A program made the position numbers and the translations under genes. From Candidatus Tenderia electrophaga (GTDB lineage: Bacteria; Pseudomonadota; Gammaproteobacteria; Tenderiales; Tenderiaceae), in assembly GCA_001447805.1 (NCBI GenBank), contig CP013099.1, positions 3,588,235 to 3,642,500 on the forward strand: a DNA stretch of 54,266 bases, read 5' to 3'. Below, piece by piece: positions 24,808 to 33,870 of this stretch; the stretch's first letter is position 1, and the number at the start of each line of letters is the position of its first letter. The notes beneath the pieces were generated by a model. The model ran no database searches. It was not told the origin of the DNA and saw only the letters and a program-made list of their open reading frames with translations.

Positions 24808-26436
24808 CTATGGGCGCTGAGAAAAACTTTCCGCTCGCCATGGGTCGCTGGTGTTTGATTGGCTGGGTACAGGCGTCTTTTTTATCAAGCTCAGCGCCTG
24901 TTGTACCTTGGCCTGAACATCTGCTTCGGATTGTTCTCCATGGCCGTAATAAAAGCGCTGCACGGCGCGCACGGCATCGAGCACCACCCGATCGTCGGGC
25001 TGATGTTGCAGCCATTGCTGCACGCCTTGCTCCAGGGTTCTGCTGTTCATGGCCGCCAGCAATTGCTGTTGCAGCGGCTGACGCTCGTCCTTGGCCGGCC
25101 CGGCCGCCGGGGCCTCCGATAGTGTACTGACTTTGGTCCGATTCGGTTGCCGTCGCCACAGGTAAAGCGTGCTCAGCCACAACAGTGCCAAAACCAGCGT
25201 GCTGATGTGCCAAATCCCGATCCCGGAGGGGACCTCGGCGGCAGCCGCGCCGGCTGCGTTCACGGCGGTGTCCGTAATGTCCGACGCCGGTTGCGGCAGC
25301 GTGCCGGCGGCGACGCTGATGGTGCGGCCCGGTAGTTCCACCAGCGCGGCTTGGCCGCGCTCAGGATCGAAGTAGGGAACCCGGATGGCGGGCAGCTCGA
25401 ATTCGCCGGCCGCCAGGGGCATGATGCCCAGGCTGTAGTCGGCCGCGTCCATGATGCCGCTGCTGTCCTGTTGGGTGTGATAGCGCGCCGGGTCGGGGAA
25501 CAGTTTCAGGCCCGCCGGCAGTTCGATGCCGGGCAGCAGGCGCGGCAGGGTGGTGACGCCCACCGGGGCCTTGAGGGTCAGCGTCCATTCGCTCAGTTCG
25601 TATTGGGTGAAGGCCTCGGGCAGCGGCTCAGCCGTGAGTTGCGGCGTGCCGACGATAATGTCGGCGGGCACATCTGGCGGCAGGGCCTGTACCTGAAATT
25701 CCAGGCGCTGGTGCGGCAGGCGCAGTTGGGCGCCGGCTTGGGTGGTGACCCAGATGTCGGGCAGCTCCACCGTGAAGGGACCGGCCTGGTTGGGAAACAC
25801 CGCCCAGGCGCTGCGCTGGACCTCGTAGTCCAGGCCGTCGATGCGTTCCTGGCGTGTCTCCTGCGGCAACTTCCAATTGGGCAACAGCTCGATCTGCACC
25901 GGCGCGGTCTCGACGTTGCTGCCCAGCGAGGCCGATTCCAGCGCCACCCGGTGATAGAGATCGACCCAGGCCACCAGCTGCTGGCCGACCCAGGTCGATT
26001 CCGATGCTACGTCGGCGCCGCTGCGCACGAAGACCTCATCCGGTAGCGCGGCATCTTGTTTCAATACTTCGATCTCGATCGGCGCGCTGCTCAGGCCGTC
26101 GATATGGAAGGCGGGGATGGTGAGGGTGCCGCTGCGAGTGGGAAAGATTTCCACCTGGATTTCGGAGGTGGAGCGCCCCTGGCCGCGATAGATATTGTAG
26201 TGGGTGCTGGCCTCGGGACGGCCCACGTCGAAGGCGTCGCCGAGCCGGGTCAGGTCGATGTTGGGGTCGACGCCCTGGGCGCGCAGGCGCGTGTCGCTAT
26301 TGATCAGCGACAGGGTCAGCAACAGCGGCTCGTGCACTTGCAGCTGGGTACGGTCGACGCTGGCGCGGAATTCGGCGCCCCAAGCCGGCCCCAGCCACAG
26401 CACGCAGACGAGCATGGCGACAACACGCCTTACCAT
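24808..26436 (-). CDS. batD: BatD-like periplasmic protein of the bat/MoxR operon
   Basis: A 542-residue protein with signal peptide (cleavage after AWG), an oxygen-tolerance (BatD) beta-rich region starting with AEFRASVDRTQLQVHEPLLLTLSL, internal repeats of Ig-like modules to about residue 390, then one transmembrane helix (ISTLVLALLWLSTLYLW) and a cytoplasmic tail. BatD proteins act with VWA-domain BatA/BatB and MoxR AAA+ ATPases; the exact job is unclear in most bacteria. Its start overlaps the end of the preceding VWA-TPR gene by 7 nt. It is the last gene of the six-gene reverse operon. Confidence 0.87.
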   Translation of the reverse strand: MVRRVVAMLVCVLWLGPAWGAEFRASVDRTQLQVHEPLLLTLSLINSDTRLRAQGVDPNIDLTRLGDAFDVGRPEASTHYNIYRGQGRSTSEIQVEIFPTRSGTLTIPAFHIDGLSSAPIEIEVLKQDAALPDEVFVRSGADVASESTWVGQQLVAWVDLYHRVALESASLGSNVETAPVQIELLPNWKLPQETRQERIDGLDYEVQRSAWAVFPNQAGPFTVELPDIWVTTQAGAQLRLPHQRLEFQVQALPPDVPADIIVGTPQLTAEPLPEAFTQYELSEWTLTLKAPVGVTTLPRLLPGIELPAGLKLFPDPARYHTQQDSSGIMDAADYSLGIMPLAAGEFELPAIRVPYFDPERGQAALVELPGRTISVAAGTLPQPASDITDTAVNAAGAAAAEVPSGIGIWHISTLVLALLWLSTLYLWRRQPNRTKVSTLSEAPAAGPAKDERQPLQQQLLAAMNSRTLEQGVQQWLQHQPDDRVVLDAVRAVQRFYYGHGEQSEADVQAKVQQALSLIKKTPVPSQSNTSDPWRAESFSQRP

Positions 26437-28166
26437 GGTTTTTCCTCCACCGTGCCCAGGGCGCGCTTGTCCTCGATCTCGAAACGGCGTTTCAACAAGG
26501 TCTGACTATCCTCTTGTAGATTGCGGTACTGCTGCCAGGCCTGGCGCGGCGCTTGGCGCTCGGTATCCGGCCGCTGGCTCCATCGTGCCAGGCTCTCGCG
26601 CAGCGCCGCGTCGGTCTTTTCGCGTGCGCCGCGTTGATTGCCTTCGGACGTGCTCAGCTGTGCGGCGTGCTCGCTTTCGCCAGACAGGGGCGTGCCCGTG
26701 GCCATGCCGCCGGCGCCGCTGTCCGTTTCGGTCTGGCCGGGACCGGGGCGGGCCTGTTCCGCCTCTGATTGTTGCCGCGCGCCCCATTGCTGACGCGCCC
26801 GCTCCAGCAGCAGCAGATTGTGGCTGGCGCGCGGGTAACTACCGCGCAGCTCCAGCGCCCGTTCGAAGGCGGCGACGGCCCGGTCCAGCTGATGCAGCTG
26901 GCTCAGGGCCCTGCCCTGGTTATAGGCGGCGCGCGCACGGGCCTCGTCACTATCGGCGCGGCCATAGGCCCCCTCGAAGGCCTGCAATGCCGCTTGCCAT
27001 TGGCCCAGGCGGTAGGCCGCCGCCCCCTGACCCATGAGTCCGGCATAATTATTGAGTTCACTGTAAGTTTCAAGGGCGCCTCGATTTGCGCCGCTGTGCA
27101 GCTGTTGCAGACCCCGGGCCTCGGTCCAGGGGGCGGCCTCGACGGGGGCTGCTGGGATCAGGGTCAGACCGAGCAGCAGCGTGGCCAGCCCCTGGGGACG
27201 GCTGACGGTCTGCCAGAACAGGATCAGCAGGGCCGCCAGGATCAGCAGCGGAAACAGCGGCTGGCCGATGCGGGTGTCGATTTCGGCCTTGAATAGGGCC
27301 TGTTGCAGGCGGTTTATCTCGGCCTCGAGCTGCGGCCAGATGGCCGCCTGCAGGTCGAAGTAATCGCCACCGCCGGCGGCGGCCAGGCGGCGCAGGGTGT
27401 CGCGCTGCAAGTGCGAGGTGAGGATGGCGCCTTGCCGGCGTACCAGCCGCCCGCCCGCCAGGGGCACCGGCGCGCCCTGGACGGTGCCGACGCCCAGAGC
27501 GATCAGGGTGTGTCCGGCCTGGCGCAGGTCGGTGGCCGCCGCCAGCGCGGCGGGGTCGTGGATCTCGCCGTCGCTCACCAGCAGTACCAGGCCGCCGGTC
27601 CTGGGCGCATTATCCAGGGCCTGGCGCGCCAGGCGCAGGCCGCGGCCCAGGTTGGAGCCGGTGACATAGGCCAGGCTGGGATCGAGTTCATTGAGGAAAT
27701 GGCGGAAGGCGCCAGTGTCCTCGGTCAGGGGCAGCACGGTGTAGGCGTTGGCGGAGAAGGCGATCAGGGCCAGGCGGTGGTGGTCCAGCCCTTGACTGAA
27801 ATCGGTGACCATCGTCTGCGCCCGGGCCAGGCGGCTGGGCTGGATGTCCTGGGCGCCCATGGAGGGCGAAATGTCCATCACCACGGCGATGTTGGCCGCC
27901 AGTTTTTCGATCTCTTGCGGGTTTTTCTCGACCAGATAGGGGCCGGCCAGGGCCAGGCTGAGCAGCAGCCAGGCGCTCATGAACCCCAGCCGGCGCCGGC
28001 GTCCGGCCCGCAGCGGCGCGCTCAGCACGCGCGCCCAGAGATGGCGCTGGATGAACTGCTCCAGGCGCCCATATCGTCGATCCGCAGCCGGCGGCCAAAG
28101 CAGCAAGGGCAGGGGCAGCAGGGCCAGCAGCAGCCAGCCGGGGTGAAGCCAGTGCAGCGCGCTCAT
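26430..28166 (-). CDS. batB: VWA-domain and TPR protein (BatB/BatC fusion type)
   Basis: A 578-residue membrane protein. Two N-terminal helices precede a von Willebrand A domain with an intact MIDAS motif (VMDISPSMGAQ) at residues ~90-280. After a third helix (LFPLLILAALLILFW) there are TPR-like repeats (AYRLGQWQAALQAFEGAY, AYNQGRALSQLHQLDRAVAAFERAL) and a low-complexity Gln/Glu/Gly tail. In many genomes the VWA part is batB and the TPR part batC; here they are one chain. ATG 28166 overlaps the batA stop in ATGA; an ORF extension to 28244 lies inside batA. Function is linked to MoxR-assisted assembly or stress tolerance. Confidence 0.88.
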   Translation of the reverse strand: MSALHWLHPGWLLLALLPLPLLLWPPAADRRYGRLEQFIQRHLWARVLSAPLRAGRRRRLGFMSAWLLLSLALAGPYLVEKNPQEIEKLAANIAVVMDISPSMGAQDIQPSRLARAQTMVTDFSQGLDHHRLALIAFSANAYTVLPLTEDTGAFRHFLNELDPSLAYVTGSNLGRGLRLARQALDNAPRTGGLVLLVSDGEIHDPAALAAATDLRQAGHTLIALGVGTVQGAPVPLAGGRLVRRQGAILTSHLQRDTLRRLAAAGGGDYFDLQAAIWPQLEAEINRLQQALFKAEIDTRIGQPLFPLLILAALLILFWQTVSRPQGLATLLLGLTLIPAAPVEAAPWTEARGLQQLHSGANRGALETYSELNNYAGLMGQGAAAYRLGQWQAALQAFEGAYGRADSDEARARAAYNQGRALSQLHQLDRAVAAFERALELRGSYPRASHNLLLLERARQQWGARQQSEAEQARPGPGQTETDSGAGGMATGTPLSGESEHAAQLSTSEGNQRGAREKTDAALRESLARWSQRPDTERQAPRQAWQQYRNLQEDSQTLLKRRFEIEDKRALGTVEEKPW

Positions 28167-29134
28167 GCCATCACCTCGCGCGCGCCACGCCGACGCGCCA
28201 TGGCGAGCAGCAGCAGCCCGGCCAGCAGCGGTGCCGGATACCACTCGAACGGCGGGCTGTCGGTTTGCTCCAGCGGCAGGGTCTCCAGCCGCTCGATGTC
28301 GGCCATGATCTGTTGCAAGGCCTCGGTGTCGCCGGCGCTGTAGTAGCGGCCGCCGGTGCTCTGGGCCAGGCGTTCAAGCAGCGCCTCGTCGGTTGGCACG
28401 GCAACGAAGTCGGGCTGTTGCGCCGGACCGCGCTGGAACAGCACCTTGCCCGGTTTGCCGACACCGATGGTGTAGATCTTCACCCCCTTGAGTTTGGCGA
28501 TCTCCAGGGCATTGAGGGGGTGAATGTCACCTGAGGTATTGCTGCCGTCGCTGAGCAGGATCAGATTGCGCGAGCGCGGGTCCAATTGCTCCAGCCGTTT
28601 CACCCCCAGGGCGACGGCCTGGCCCAGGGCGGTCTTCTGTCCCGCCATGCCCTGCTTGACCTCGCCGAGCAGGCGCCGGATTAGGCCCAGGTCGCCGCTC
28701 AGGGGGGCGAGGGTGTAGGCGTCGTCGGCGAAGACCAGTAGGCCGATGCGGTCGCCGCGGCGCTGGTCGATGAACTGGCCGGCGACGTGCTTGACCGCCT
28801 CGAGGCGGTTCACGGCCCGACCGTCGACGACAAAGTCCTGCGCCTTCATGGAGCTGGAGATGTCGATGGCCAGTAAAAAGTTGCGCCCCTGGTGTGCGCC
28901 GCCGTCCAGCCACTGGGGCCGGGTCAGGGCCAGCAGCAACAGCGTGCAGCCCAGCAGCCACAGCCAGGGGGCGCGCGCCCGGGTCTGGCGGCTGAGGCGG
29001 GCCAGCAGGGCGGCCTGGGGGTGATACAGGGCGGGGGATTCGCGCCTCTTGTCGCGTCGTCGCCGGCCCAGCCACCACGCCAGCCAGGGTAATGGCAGCG
29101 CCAGCAGCCAGACGGGGGTGGCCAGGCTCAGCAT
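28163..29134 (-). CDS. batA: VWA-domain membrane protein (BatA)
   Basis: A 323-residue protein with two N-terminal transmembrane segments, a von Willebrand A domain with MIDAS DISSSM and a later SDGSNTSGD loop, and a C-terminal helix (YPAPLLAGLLLLAMARRR). Layout and length are those of BatA. The start at 29134 (MLSLATPVWLL) overlaps the DUF4381 stop by 7 nt; an ATG 9 nt earlier is possible. It sits between DUF4381 and the VWA-TPR gene with overlapping ends throughout, so the operon is translationally coupled. Confidence 0.88.
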   Translation of the reverse strand: MLSLATPVWLLALPLPWLAWWLGRRRRDKRRESPALYHPQAALLARLSRQTRARAPWLWLLGCTLLLLALTRPQWLDGGAHQGRNFLLAIDISSSMKAQDFVVDGRAVNRLEAVKHVAGQFIDQRRGDRIGLLVFADDAYTLAPLSGDLGLIRRLLGEVKQGMAGQKTALGQAVALGVKRLEQLDPRSRNLILLSDGSNTSGDIHPLNALEIAKLKGVKIYTIGVGKPGKVLFQRGPAQQPDFVAVPTDEALLERLAQSTGGRYYSAGDTEALQQIMADIERLETLPLEQTDSPPFEWYPAPLLAGLLLLAMARRRGAREVMA

Positions 29135-29574
29135 TGCAGCCATTCCCGGATTTGGTTGAAGGTCTGTTCGCTCAGCGTGGCCTCACGCTGAGGCTGGTAG
29201 CGCAGCTGTGCCAGGGCGCTCAGGAGGGCGTGCCACTCGGCCGCTTGATGCGCCAGCTGCGGTGGTGGGGTAGGCTCCAGCTGCCTGAGTCCCAGCCCCA
29301 GGCGCAGCAGGGTGGCGAGTTGGTAGGCGGCATCGCGCGCTTCCAATTCGCCTGTTTGCCAAGCGTGTTGCAGTTGCTGCAAACGGTGGGCGGCCTCAGC
29401 GGCGGGCGTCTGCTGGGGGCTCAATTTGCGCTTTTGTCGAATCACCAACACAAGGATCAGCGTGCTCAGCGCAATCGCCGCCACGCTCCAGGTCAACGGC
29501 CACCAGTCGGGCTCGGGCGGCAGTTCGATGCCGGCCAGGCGCGCATTCAGTTGCTGCCACTGCTGGTCGTTCAT
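29128..29574 (-). CDS. DUF4381 membrane protein of the bat operon
   Basis: A 148-residue protein with a single transmembrane helix (LTWSVAAIALSTLILVLVI) after a short N-terminal segment containing PPEPDWWPL, and a helical cytoplasmic domain ending REWLQC. This pattern and genomic position, between DUF58 and BatA, define DUF4381 proteins in gammaproteobacteria. It overlaps the DUF58 stop by 4 nt and batA by 7 nt. Molecular role unknown. Confidence 0.85.
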   Translation of the reverse strand: MNDQQWQQLNARLAGIELPPEPDWWPLTWSVAAIALSTLILVLVIRQKRKLSPQQTPAAEAAHRLQQLQHAWQTGELEARDAAYQLATLLRLGLGLRQLEPTPPPQLAHQAAEWHALLSALAQLRYQPQREATLSEQTFNQIREWLQC

Positions 29575-30455
29575 AGGGCCCGGGCCAGGGTCGGCAGGGG
29601 GTCGCGGTCGGTGAAAAGCTGTTGGTGATGCATACCGCTGCGTTTAAAAAGCTGTTCCAGTTGCTGTTGGTGTTCATTCATGGCGGCAGCGTATTGGCGG
29701 CGCAGCTCGGCATCATCGGTGTCGATGACCAGCTCCCGACCGTCGAAGGGGGAGCGGATGTGCAGTCGACCCACCGCGGTTAGGGTTTGTTCTCCGGCGT
29801 CCACAATCTGCAGGGCACATACGAGATGGCGCTCGGTCAGTTGCTTCAGCGACGCCAGCAGGGCATCGTCCCAGTGTTGAAAGTCACTGATGAGATAGAG
29901 GCTGTCCTGCCGCCGCGCCAACTGGTGCAGTTGTGCCAGCGCCTCGGCGGCATCGACGGCGGGATAGTCATGCCCGGGGGCGCGATTGGCGGCGCCGATC
30001 AGGGCCAGGGCGCGGTCGAGGTGGGTGCCGGGCTGGAAAAACTCGGTCTCGCGGCCCGCCACCATGCCGCCGATCTCGGCCCCCTGGCGCAGGGCGGCGA
30101 AGCCGATCAGGGCGCAGGCGCGGGCGGCCACGGCGGCCTTGAGTTCACCGCGGGTGGCGAAGGCCATGCCGGGATGTTGCTCCACCAGCACCAGGATGCG
30201 CTGGCGTCGTTCGGCGCGGAATACCTTGCTGATGGGGCGGCCGCTGCGGGCGCTGGCGCGCCAGGCGATGTGGCGTACGTCGTCACCCAGCTGGTAGGGG
30301 CGCAGATCCTCCAGTTCCAGTCCGGCGCCGCGCTGCCATGCGGTTTGCGGGCCGCTCAGTGGGCTGCTGCCACGGGCGCGCAGGCCGCCGAGGCGGCCGG
30401 CCTGAAAGCGCAGCAGCTCCAATTCCCGTGCGCTGAGGAGAGCGTCGACCGCCAT
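29571..30455 (-). CDS. DUF58 domain protein of the MoxR/bat operon
   Basis: A 294-residue protein with the DUF58 signature RPYQLGDDVRHIAWRASAR and the following SKVFRAERR segment. A degenerate VWA-like fold follows, with LYLISDFQHWDD. The ATG at 30455 shares one base with the moxR stop (TGATG); the long ORF extension to 30680 is the moxR shadow. DUF58 proteins accompany MoxR ATPases almost invariably and may be clients or adaptors. No transmembrane segment is seen. Confidence 0.9.
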   Translation of the reverse strand: MAVDALLSARELELLRFQAGRLGGLRARGSSPLSGPQTAWQRGAGLELEDLRPYQLGDDVRHIAWRASARSGRPISKVFRAERRQRILVLVEQHPGMAFATRGELKAAVAARACALIGFAALRQGAEIGGMVAGRETEFFQPGTHLDRALALIGAANRAPGHDYPAVDAAEALAQLHQLARRQDSLYLISDFQHWDDALLASLKQLTERHLVCALQIVDAGEQTLTAVGRLHIRSPFDGRELVIDTDDAELRRQYAAAMNEHQQQLEQLFKRSGMHHQQLFTDRDPLPTLARAL

Positions 30456-31447
30456 CAGGGGATGGGGACGATGTCCACCAGTTGTTGGATGATTTGGCGC
30501 GCCGTAATGCCCTCGGCGCGGGCGGCGAAGCTCAGGCCGATACGGTGGCCCAGCACGTCGTCGGCCAGGTCGACGATGTCGGCCGGTTCGACAAAATCGC
30601 GTTGACGCAAATAGGCCAGCGCACGGGCACAGCGCGCCAGGGCCAGGGTGGCGCGCGGCGAGGCGCCGTAGGCCAGCCATTCCTTGGCCTCGGCAATCCA
30701 GGCGCCGGGATTGCGCGTGGCGTTGACCAAGGTGACGCAGTAGCGTGCCAGCATCTCATCCATATAAATAGCGTTGACCTGGTCGCGGGCGGCGATGATC
30801 TCGTCCGGACTCAGCACCGCCAGGCCGCTCTCGCGACCGCCGTGTTGCAGCCGCTCGGTCTCGCGCTTGAGGATCTCCAGCTCGTCGTCCTGTTGCGGAT
30901 AATCCAGCTCCACTTTCATCAAAAAGCGGTCCAGCTGCGCCTCCGGCAGGGGGTAGGTGCCCTCTTGCTCCAGCGGGTTCTGGGTGGCGATCACCTGGAA
31001 CACGGCGGGCAGTGTACGCGTCATACCGGCGACGGTGACCTGGCGCTCCTGCATGGCCTCCAGCAGGGCCGACTGCACCTTGGGCGGGGCGCGGTTGATC
31101 TCATCGGCGAGGATGATCTCATTGAAGATGGGCCCTTCGATGAATTTGAACTCGCCCGCCTGGGACAGAAAGATTTCGGTGCCGGTGATGTCGCCCGGGA
31201 TCAGGTCCGGGGTGAACTGGATGCGGCGGAAGCTCAGCGCCATGCCGTCGGCCAGGGTGTGGACCGCGGTGGTCTTGGCCAGGCCGGGCAGCCCCTCCAG
31301 CAGCAGATGGCCGTCGGCCAGCAGGCCGATCAGCAGCCGCTCGATCAGGCTGCCCTGGCCGACGATGGTGTGCTGGATGTGGCGCCGCAGGGTCGCCAGT
31401 TTGCTGTTCAGGTTAGCGTCTGTTTCGGGAAGAGTTTGCTGGTTCAT
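30455..31447 (-). CDS. MoxR-family AAA+ ATPase
   Basis: A 330-residue AAA+ protein with Walker A GLPGLAKTT, Walker B ILADEINRAPPKVQSALLEAM, sensor 1 region VIATQNPLEQEGTYPLPEAQLDRF and a C-terminal lid domain. This is the regular MoxR length. It is the first gene of the reverse operon moxR-DUF58-DUF4381-batA-batB-batD. MoxR proteins act as chaperones, often for metal-centre insertion or for stress tolerance. The start at 31447 lies 97 nt from the divergent SUMF1-fold gene. Confidence 0.94.
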   Translation of the reverse strand: MNQQTLPETDANLNSKLATLRRHIQHTIVGQGSLIERLLIGLLADGHLLLEGLPGLAKTTAVHTLADGMALSFRRIQFTPDLIPGDITGTEIFLSQAGEFKFIEGPIFNEIILADEINRAPPKVQSALLEAMQERQVTVAGMTRTLPAVFQVIATQNPLEQEGTYPLPEAQLDRFLMKVELDYPQQDDELEILKRETERLQHGGRESGLAVLSPDEIIAARDQVNAIYMDEMLARYCVTLVNATRNPGAWIAEAKEWLAYGASPRATLALARCARALAYLRQRDFVEPADIVDLADDVLGHRIGLSFAARAEGITARQIIQQLVDIVPIP

Positions 31448-31544
31448 ACGTTTCGACTGGTCGCCTGTTGCGGGGTCACGTTATCATCGCCGCTTCGGCG
31501 AAATAGTAACACGGTCAATTCATCGACGCGGAGAGCAGCGAGCA

Positions 31545-32354
31545 GTGAAAACAGAAGAGCGGCGCGCCATTCAATTGGTGATCGGAGTAGTGGTGGTGCT
31601 GGCCCTGGCCGGCGGTCTGGCGAGCCTGGGCTATCAGCAGGTGGCTAAGCGCCAGCAGCTGATGGAGCGGCTCGATGAGCTGGAGACCGTCACCAACAGC
31701 ATCGGCATGCAGCTGGTCAAGGTGCCGGGCGGCAGCTTTACCATGGGCAGTGAAGAGTATGGCCCCACCCGCGAGGTGCAGGTGATGCCGTTCTATATCG
31801 GCACCCACGAGGTGACCCAGGCCCAGTGGCAGGCGGTGATGGGGTATAACCCCAGCCTGTTCGAGGACCCGCGCCGCCCGGTGGAGAATGTCACCTGGCT
31901 GGAGGTGCAGGGTTTTCTCGAAGAGCTGAACCGGCGCGAAGGCACCAACAAATACCGCCTGCCTTCCGAGGCGGAGTGGGAATACGCCGCCCGCGCCGGC
32001 AGCGAATCACGTTTTTTCTTCGGCGACGATCCGGGGCAACTGCGCCGCTATGCCTGGTTTGGTGTCGACAGCCGCAGCGGTACCGCGCCGGTGGGGCAGC
32101 GCCTGCCCAATCGCTGGGGGCTGTACGACGTCTACGGCAATGTCTGGGAATGGGTGCAGGACTGTTGGCACGACGACTACAGCGGCGCGCCCGACGACAG
32201 CCGCGTCTGGGGTGGCGGTGATTGCTCACAGCGCGTGGTGCGCGGCGGCGGCTGGGCCAACCGGGCCGGTTATCTGAGTTCGGCGCTGCGCGGCACCTAC
32301 GAGGCCAAGTTCGAGGATGCCAGTAACGGCTTTCGGGTAGTGATGACGCCTTGA
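31545..32354 (+). CDS. Membrane-anchored SUMF1/formylglycine-generating-enzyme-fold protein
   Basis: A 269-residue protein with one N-terminal helix (LVIGVVVVLALAGGLASLGY), a short linker and a SUMF1-type domain: NSIGMQLVKVPGGSFTMGSE, EVTQAQWQAVMGYNPS, RLPSEAEWEYAARAG, GLYDVYGNVWEWVQD and RVVRGGGW ... NGFRVV. The C-terminal region after RGGGW lacks the cysteines used by true formylglycine-generating enzymes, so catalysis of that kind is unlikely. The start is GTG 31545 (KTEERR after Met), with GGAG 11 nt upstream; no ATG is available. It stands alone between the bat and ccm operons. Confidence 0.85.
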   Translation: MKTEERRAIQLVIGVVVVLALAGGLASLGYQQVAKRQQLMERLDELETVTNSIGMQLVKVPGGSFTMGSEEYGPTREVQVMPFYIGTHEVTQAQWQAVMGYNPSLFEDPRRPVENVTWLEVQGFLEELNRREGTNKYRLPSEAEWEYAARAGSESRFFFGDDPGQLRRYAWFGVDSRSGTAPVGQRLPNRWGLYDVYGNVWEWVQDCWHDDYSGAPDDSRVWGGGDCSQRVVRGGGWANRAGYLSSALRGTYEAKFEDASNGFRVVMTP

Positions 32355-32487
32355 GGGGGTTATGAAACGGCGCAACAGGCGGTGGCGATTGTGCGCGGCC
32401 TGTTTGTCTATGACCAATATGTCAATCTGCTTTCAGAAGGTGCCGAGCCCCTGCGCTGAGAAGGGGAATCCGCCGGCCGTCCGGTCC

Positions 32488-32515
32488 GGGACAAGCGCCC
32501 CGTTTAATGTATAAT
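32488..32515 (+). promoter_or_regulatory. Candidate promoter of the ccm operon
   Basis: A consensus TATAAT (32510-32515) is preceded after 16 nt by GGGACA (32488-32493), a weak -35. It lies about 40 nt upstream of ccmA in the only sizeable gap (202 nt) before the operon. Confidence 0.5.
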
Positions 32516-32556
32516 CGTCGGTCTTTTTGGGTCCGGCAGAATAATAATTAAGGTTC

Positions 32557-33177
32557 ATGCTCAATATCGCCAATCTGGAATGCGTGCGCGGGGACAGGCA
32601 GCTCTTTTCCGACCTCTCCTTCGCCATGGACGGGGGCAGTCTGCTGCACGTGCACGGCGCCAATGGCAGCGGCAAGACCACCCTGCTGCGTGCCATCGCC
32701 GGCTTGGTGTTGCCGGAGGCCGGCGCGATCCAATGGAACGGGGTTTCCACCCGCAAGCTGGGCGAGGACTTCAACCGCGAGCTGCTCTACCTGGGTCATC
32801 ACGACGGTCTCAAATTCGAGCTCACCGGTTATGAGAATCTGAATATTTTTGCCAGATTGAGCGGTTTCAATATCAGTGCGCGCCAGGTGGAGGTGGCCCT
32901 GAAACGCATGGGATTGGCGCGCTGCGTGGAACTTCCGGTGAAAGTGCTGTCTCAAGGACAGAAGAAGCGGGTGGCCTTGGCGCGCCTGTTGTTGCAGCCC
33001 GCCAGGCTCTGGATCCTGGACGAGCCCTTTGTGGCCCTGGACGTGGCGGCGGTGAGCCTGTTGCTGGAATTGATCCAGCAGCATGTGGCCGACGGCGGCA
33101 TGGTGATCCTGACCACGCATCAGGCGGTGGATGTGGACGTGGGCCAATTGCAGCACCTGCATTTGGGCGAGCACTGA
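32557..33177 (+). CDS. ccmA: Cytochrome c maturation ABC ATPase CcmA (System I)
   Basis: A 206-residue ATPase with Walker A GANGSGKTTL, signature LSQGQKKRV, Walker B LWILDEP and an H-loop in LTTHQAVD. With CcmB, CcmC and CcmD it releases haem-loaded CcmE from the membrane complex. The gene starts the nine-gene ccm operon, 3 nt before ccmB. ATG 32557 has AAGG just upstream. Confidence 0.95.
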   Translation: MLNIANLECVRGDRQLFSDLSFAMDGGSLLHVHGANGSGKTTLLRAIAGLVLPEAGAIQWNGVSTRKLGEDFNRELLYLGHHDGLKFELTGYENLNIFARLSGFNISARQVEVALKRMGLARCVELPVKVLSQGQKKRVALARLLLQPARLWILDEPFVALDVAAVSLLLELIQQHVADGGMVILTTHQAVDVDVGQLQHLHLGEH

Positions 33178-33180
33178 GCG

Positions 33181-33849
33181 ATGTTCGCCGCGCTGAAGTG
33201 TATTATCGGCCGCGACCTGACCCTGGCCATGCGCCATCGCTCCGATGTCTTGACGACGGTGTTCTTTTTCATCATCGTCGTCTCCCTGTTTCCGCTGGGG
33301 GTGGGGCCGGAGGCCGAGTTGTTGCGCGCCATGGCCGGGGGGGTGGTGTGGGTGGCGGCGCTGCTGGCCTCCATGCTGTCGTTGACGCGCCTGTTCGCGG
33401 ACGACTATAACGACGGCACCTTGGAGCAGTTATTGCTGGTGCCCCAGCCCTTGTCGCTGTTGGTGCTGGGTAAGATCGTGGCCCACTGGATTATCTCGGG
33501 CCTGCCGCTGGTGTTGATGGCGCCCTTGCTGGGACTGCAGTTCGGCCTTGGCGGTGACGCCCTGCTGATGCTGGTGCTGACCCTGCTGCTGGGCACGCCG
33601 GTGCTGAGCCTGATCGGCTCAATCGGCGCGGCCCTGACCCTGGGTCTGCGTGGCGGCGGGGTGTTGGTGTCGCTGTTGGTGTTGCCGTTGTACATTCCGG
33701 TGCTGATCTTCGGCGCCGGGGCGGTGGAGGCCAGCGGCGCCGGTCTGGGTGCGGAGGGGCACCTGTCGTTGCTGGGGGCGATACTGATCCTGGCCCTGTT
33801 GCTGACACCCTGGGCCTCGGCGGCGGCACTCAGGATCTCGATAGAGTAA
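33181..33849 (+). CDS. ccmB: Cytochrome c maturation permease CcmB
   Basis: A 222-residue integral membrane protein with six hydrophobic segments. The sequence MFAALKCIIGRDLTLAMRHR and the motif LFADDYNDGTLEQLLL are typical of CcmB, membrane partner of CcmA in the haem-CcmE release complex. It follows ccmA by 3 nt and precedes ccmC by 21 nt. Confidence 0.95.
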   Translation: MFAALKCIIGRDLTLAMRHRSDVLTTVFFFIIVVSLFPLGVGPEAELLRAMAGGVVWVAALLASMLSLTRLFADDYNDGTLEQLLLVPQPLSLLVLGKIVAHWIISGLPLVLMAPLLGLQFGLGGDALLMLVLTLLLGTPVLSLIGSIGAALTLGLRGGGVLVSLLVLPLYIPVLIFGAGAVEASGAGLGAEGHLSLLGAILILALLLTPWASAAALRISIE

Positions 33850-33870
33850 TTAAAAGACATAACAAGAAGT

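Noticed and set aside
27303-28343. Forward 346-residue ORF opposite the VWA-TPR gene
   Set aside because: High-GC antisense frame with Gln/Gly-rich composition; the reverse gene has an intact MIDAS motif.
30482-31648. Long forward ORF of 388 residues opposite moxR
   Set aside because: It is the antisense shadow of moxR, with no family resemblance; the reverse strand encodes clear Walker motifs.
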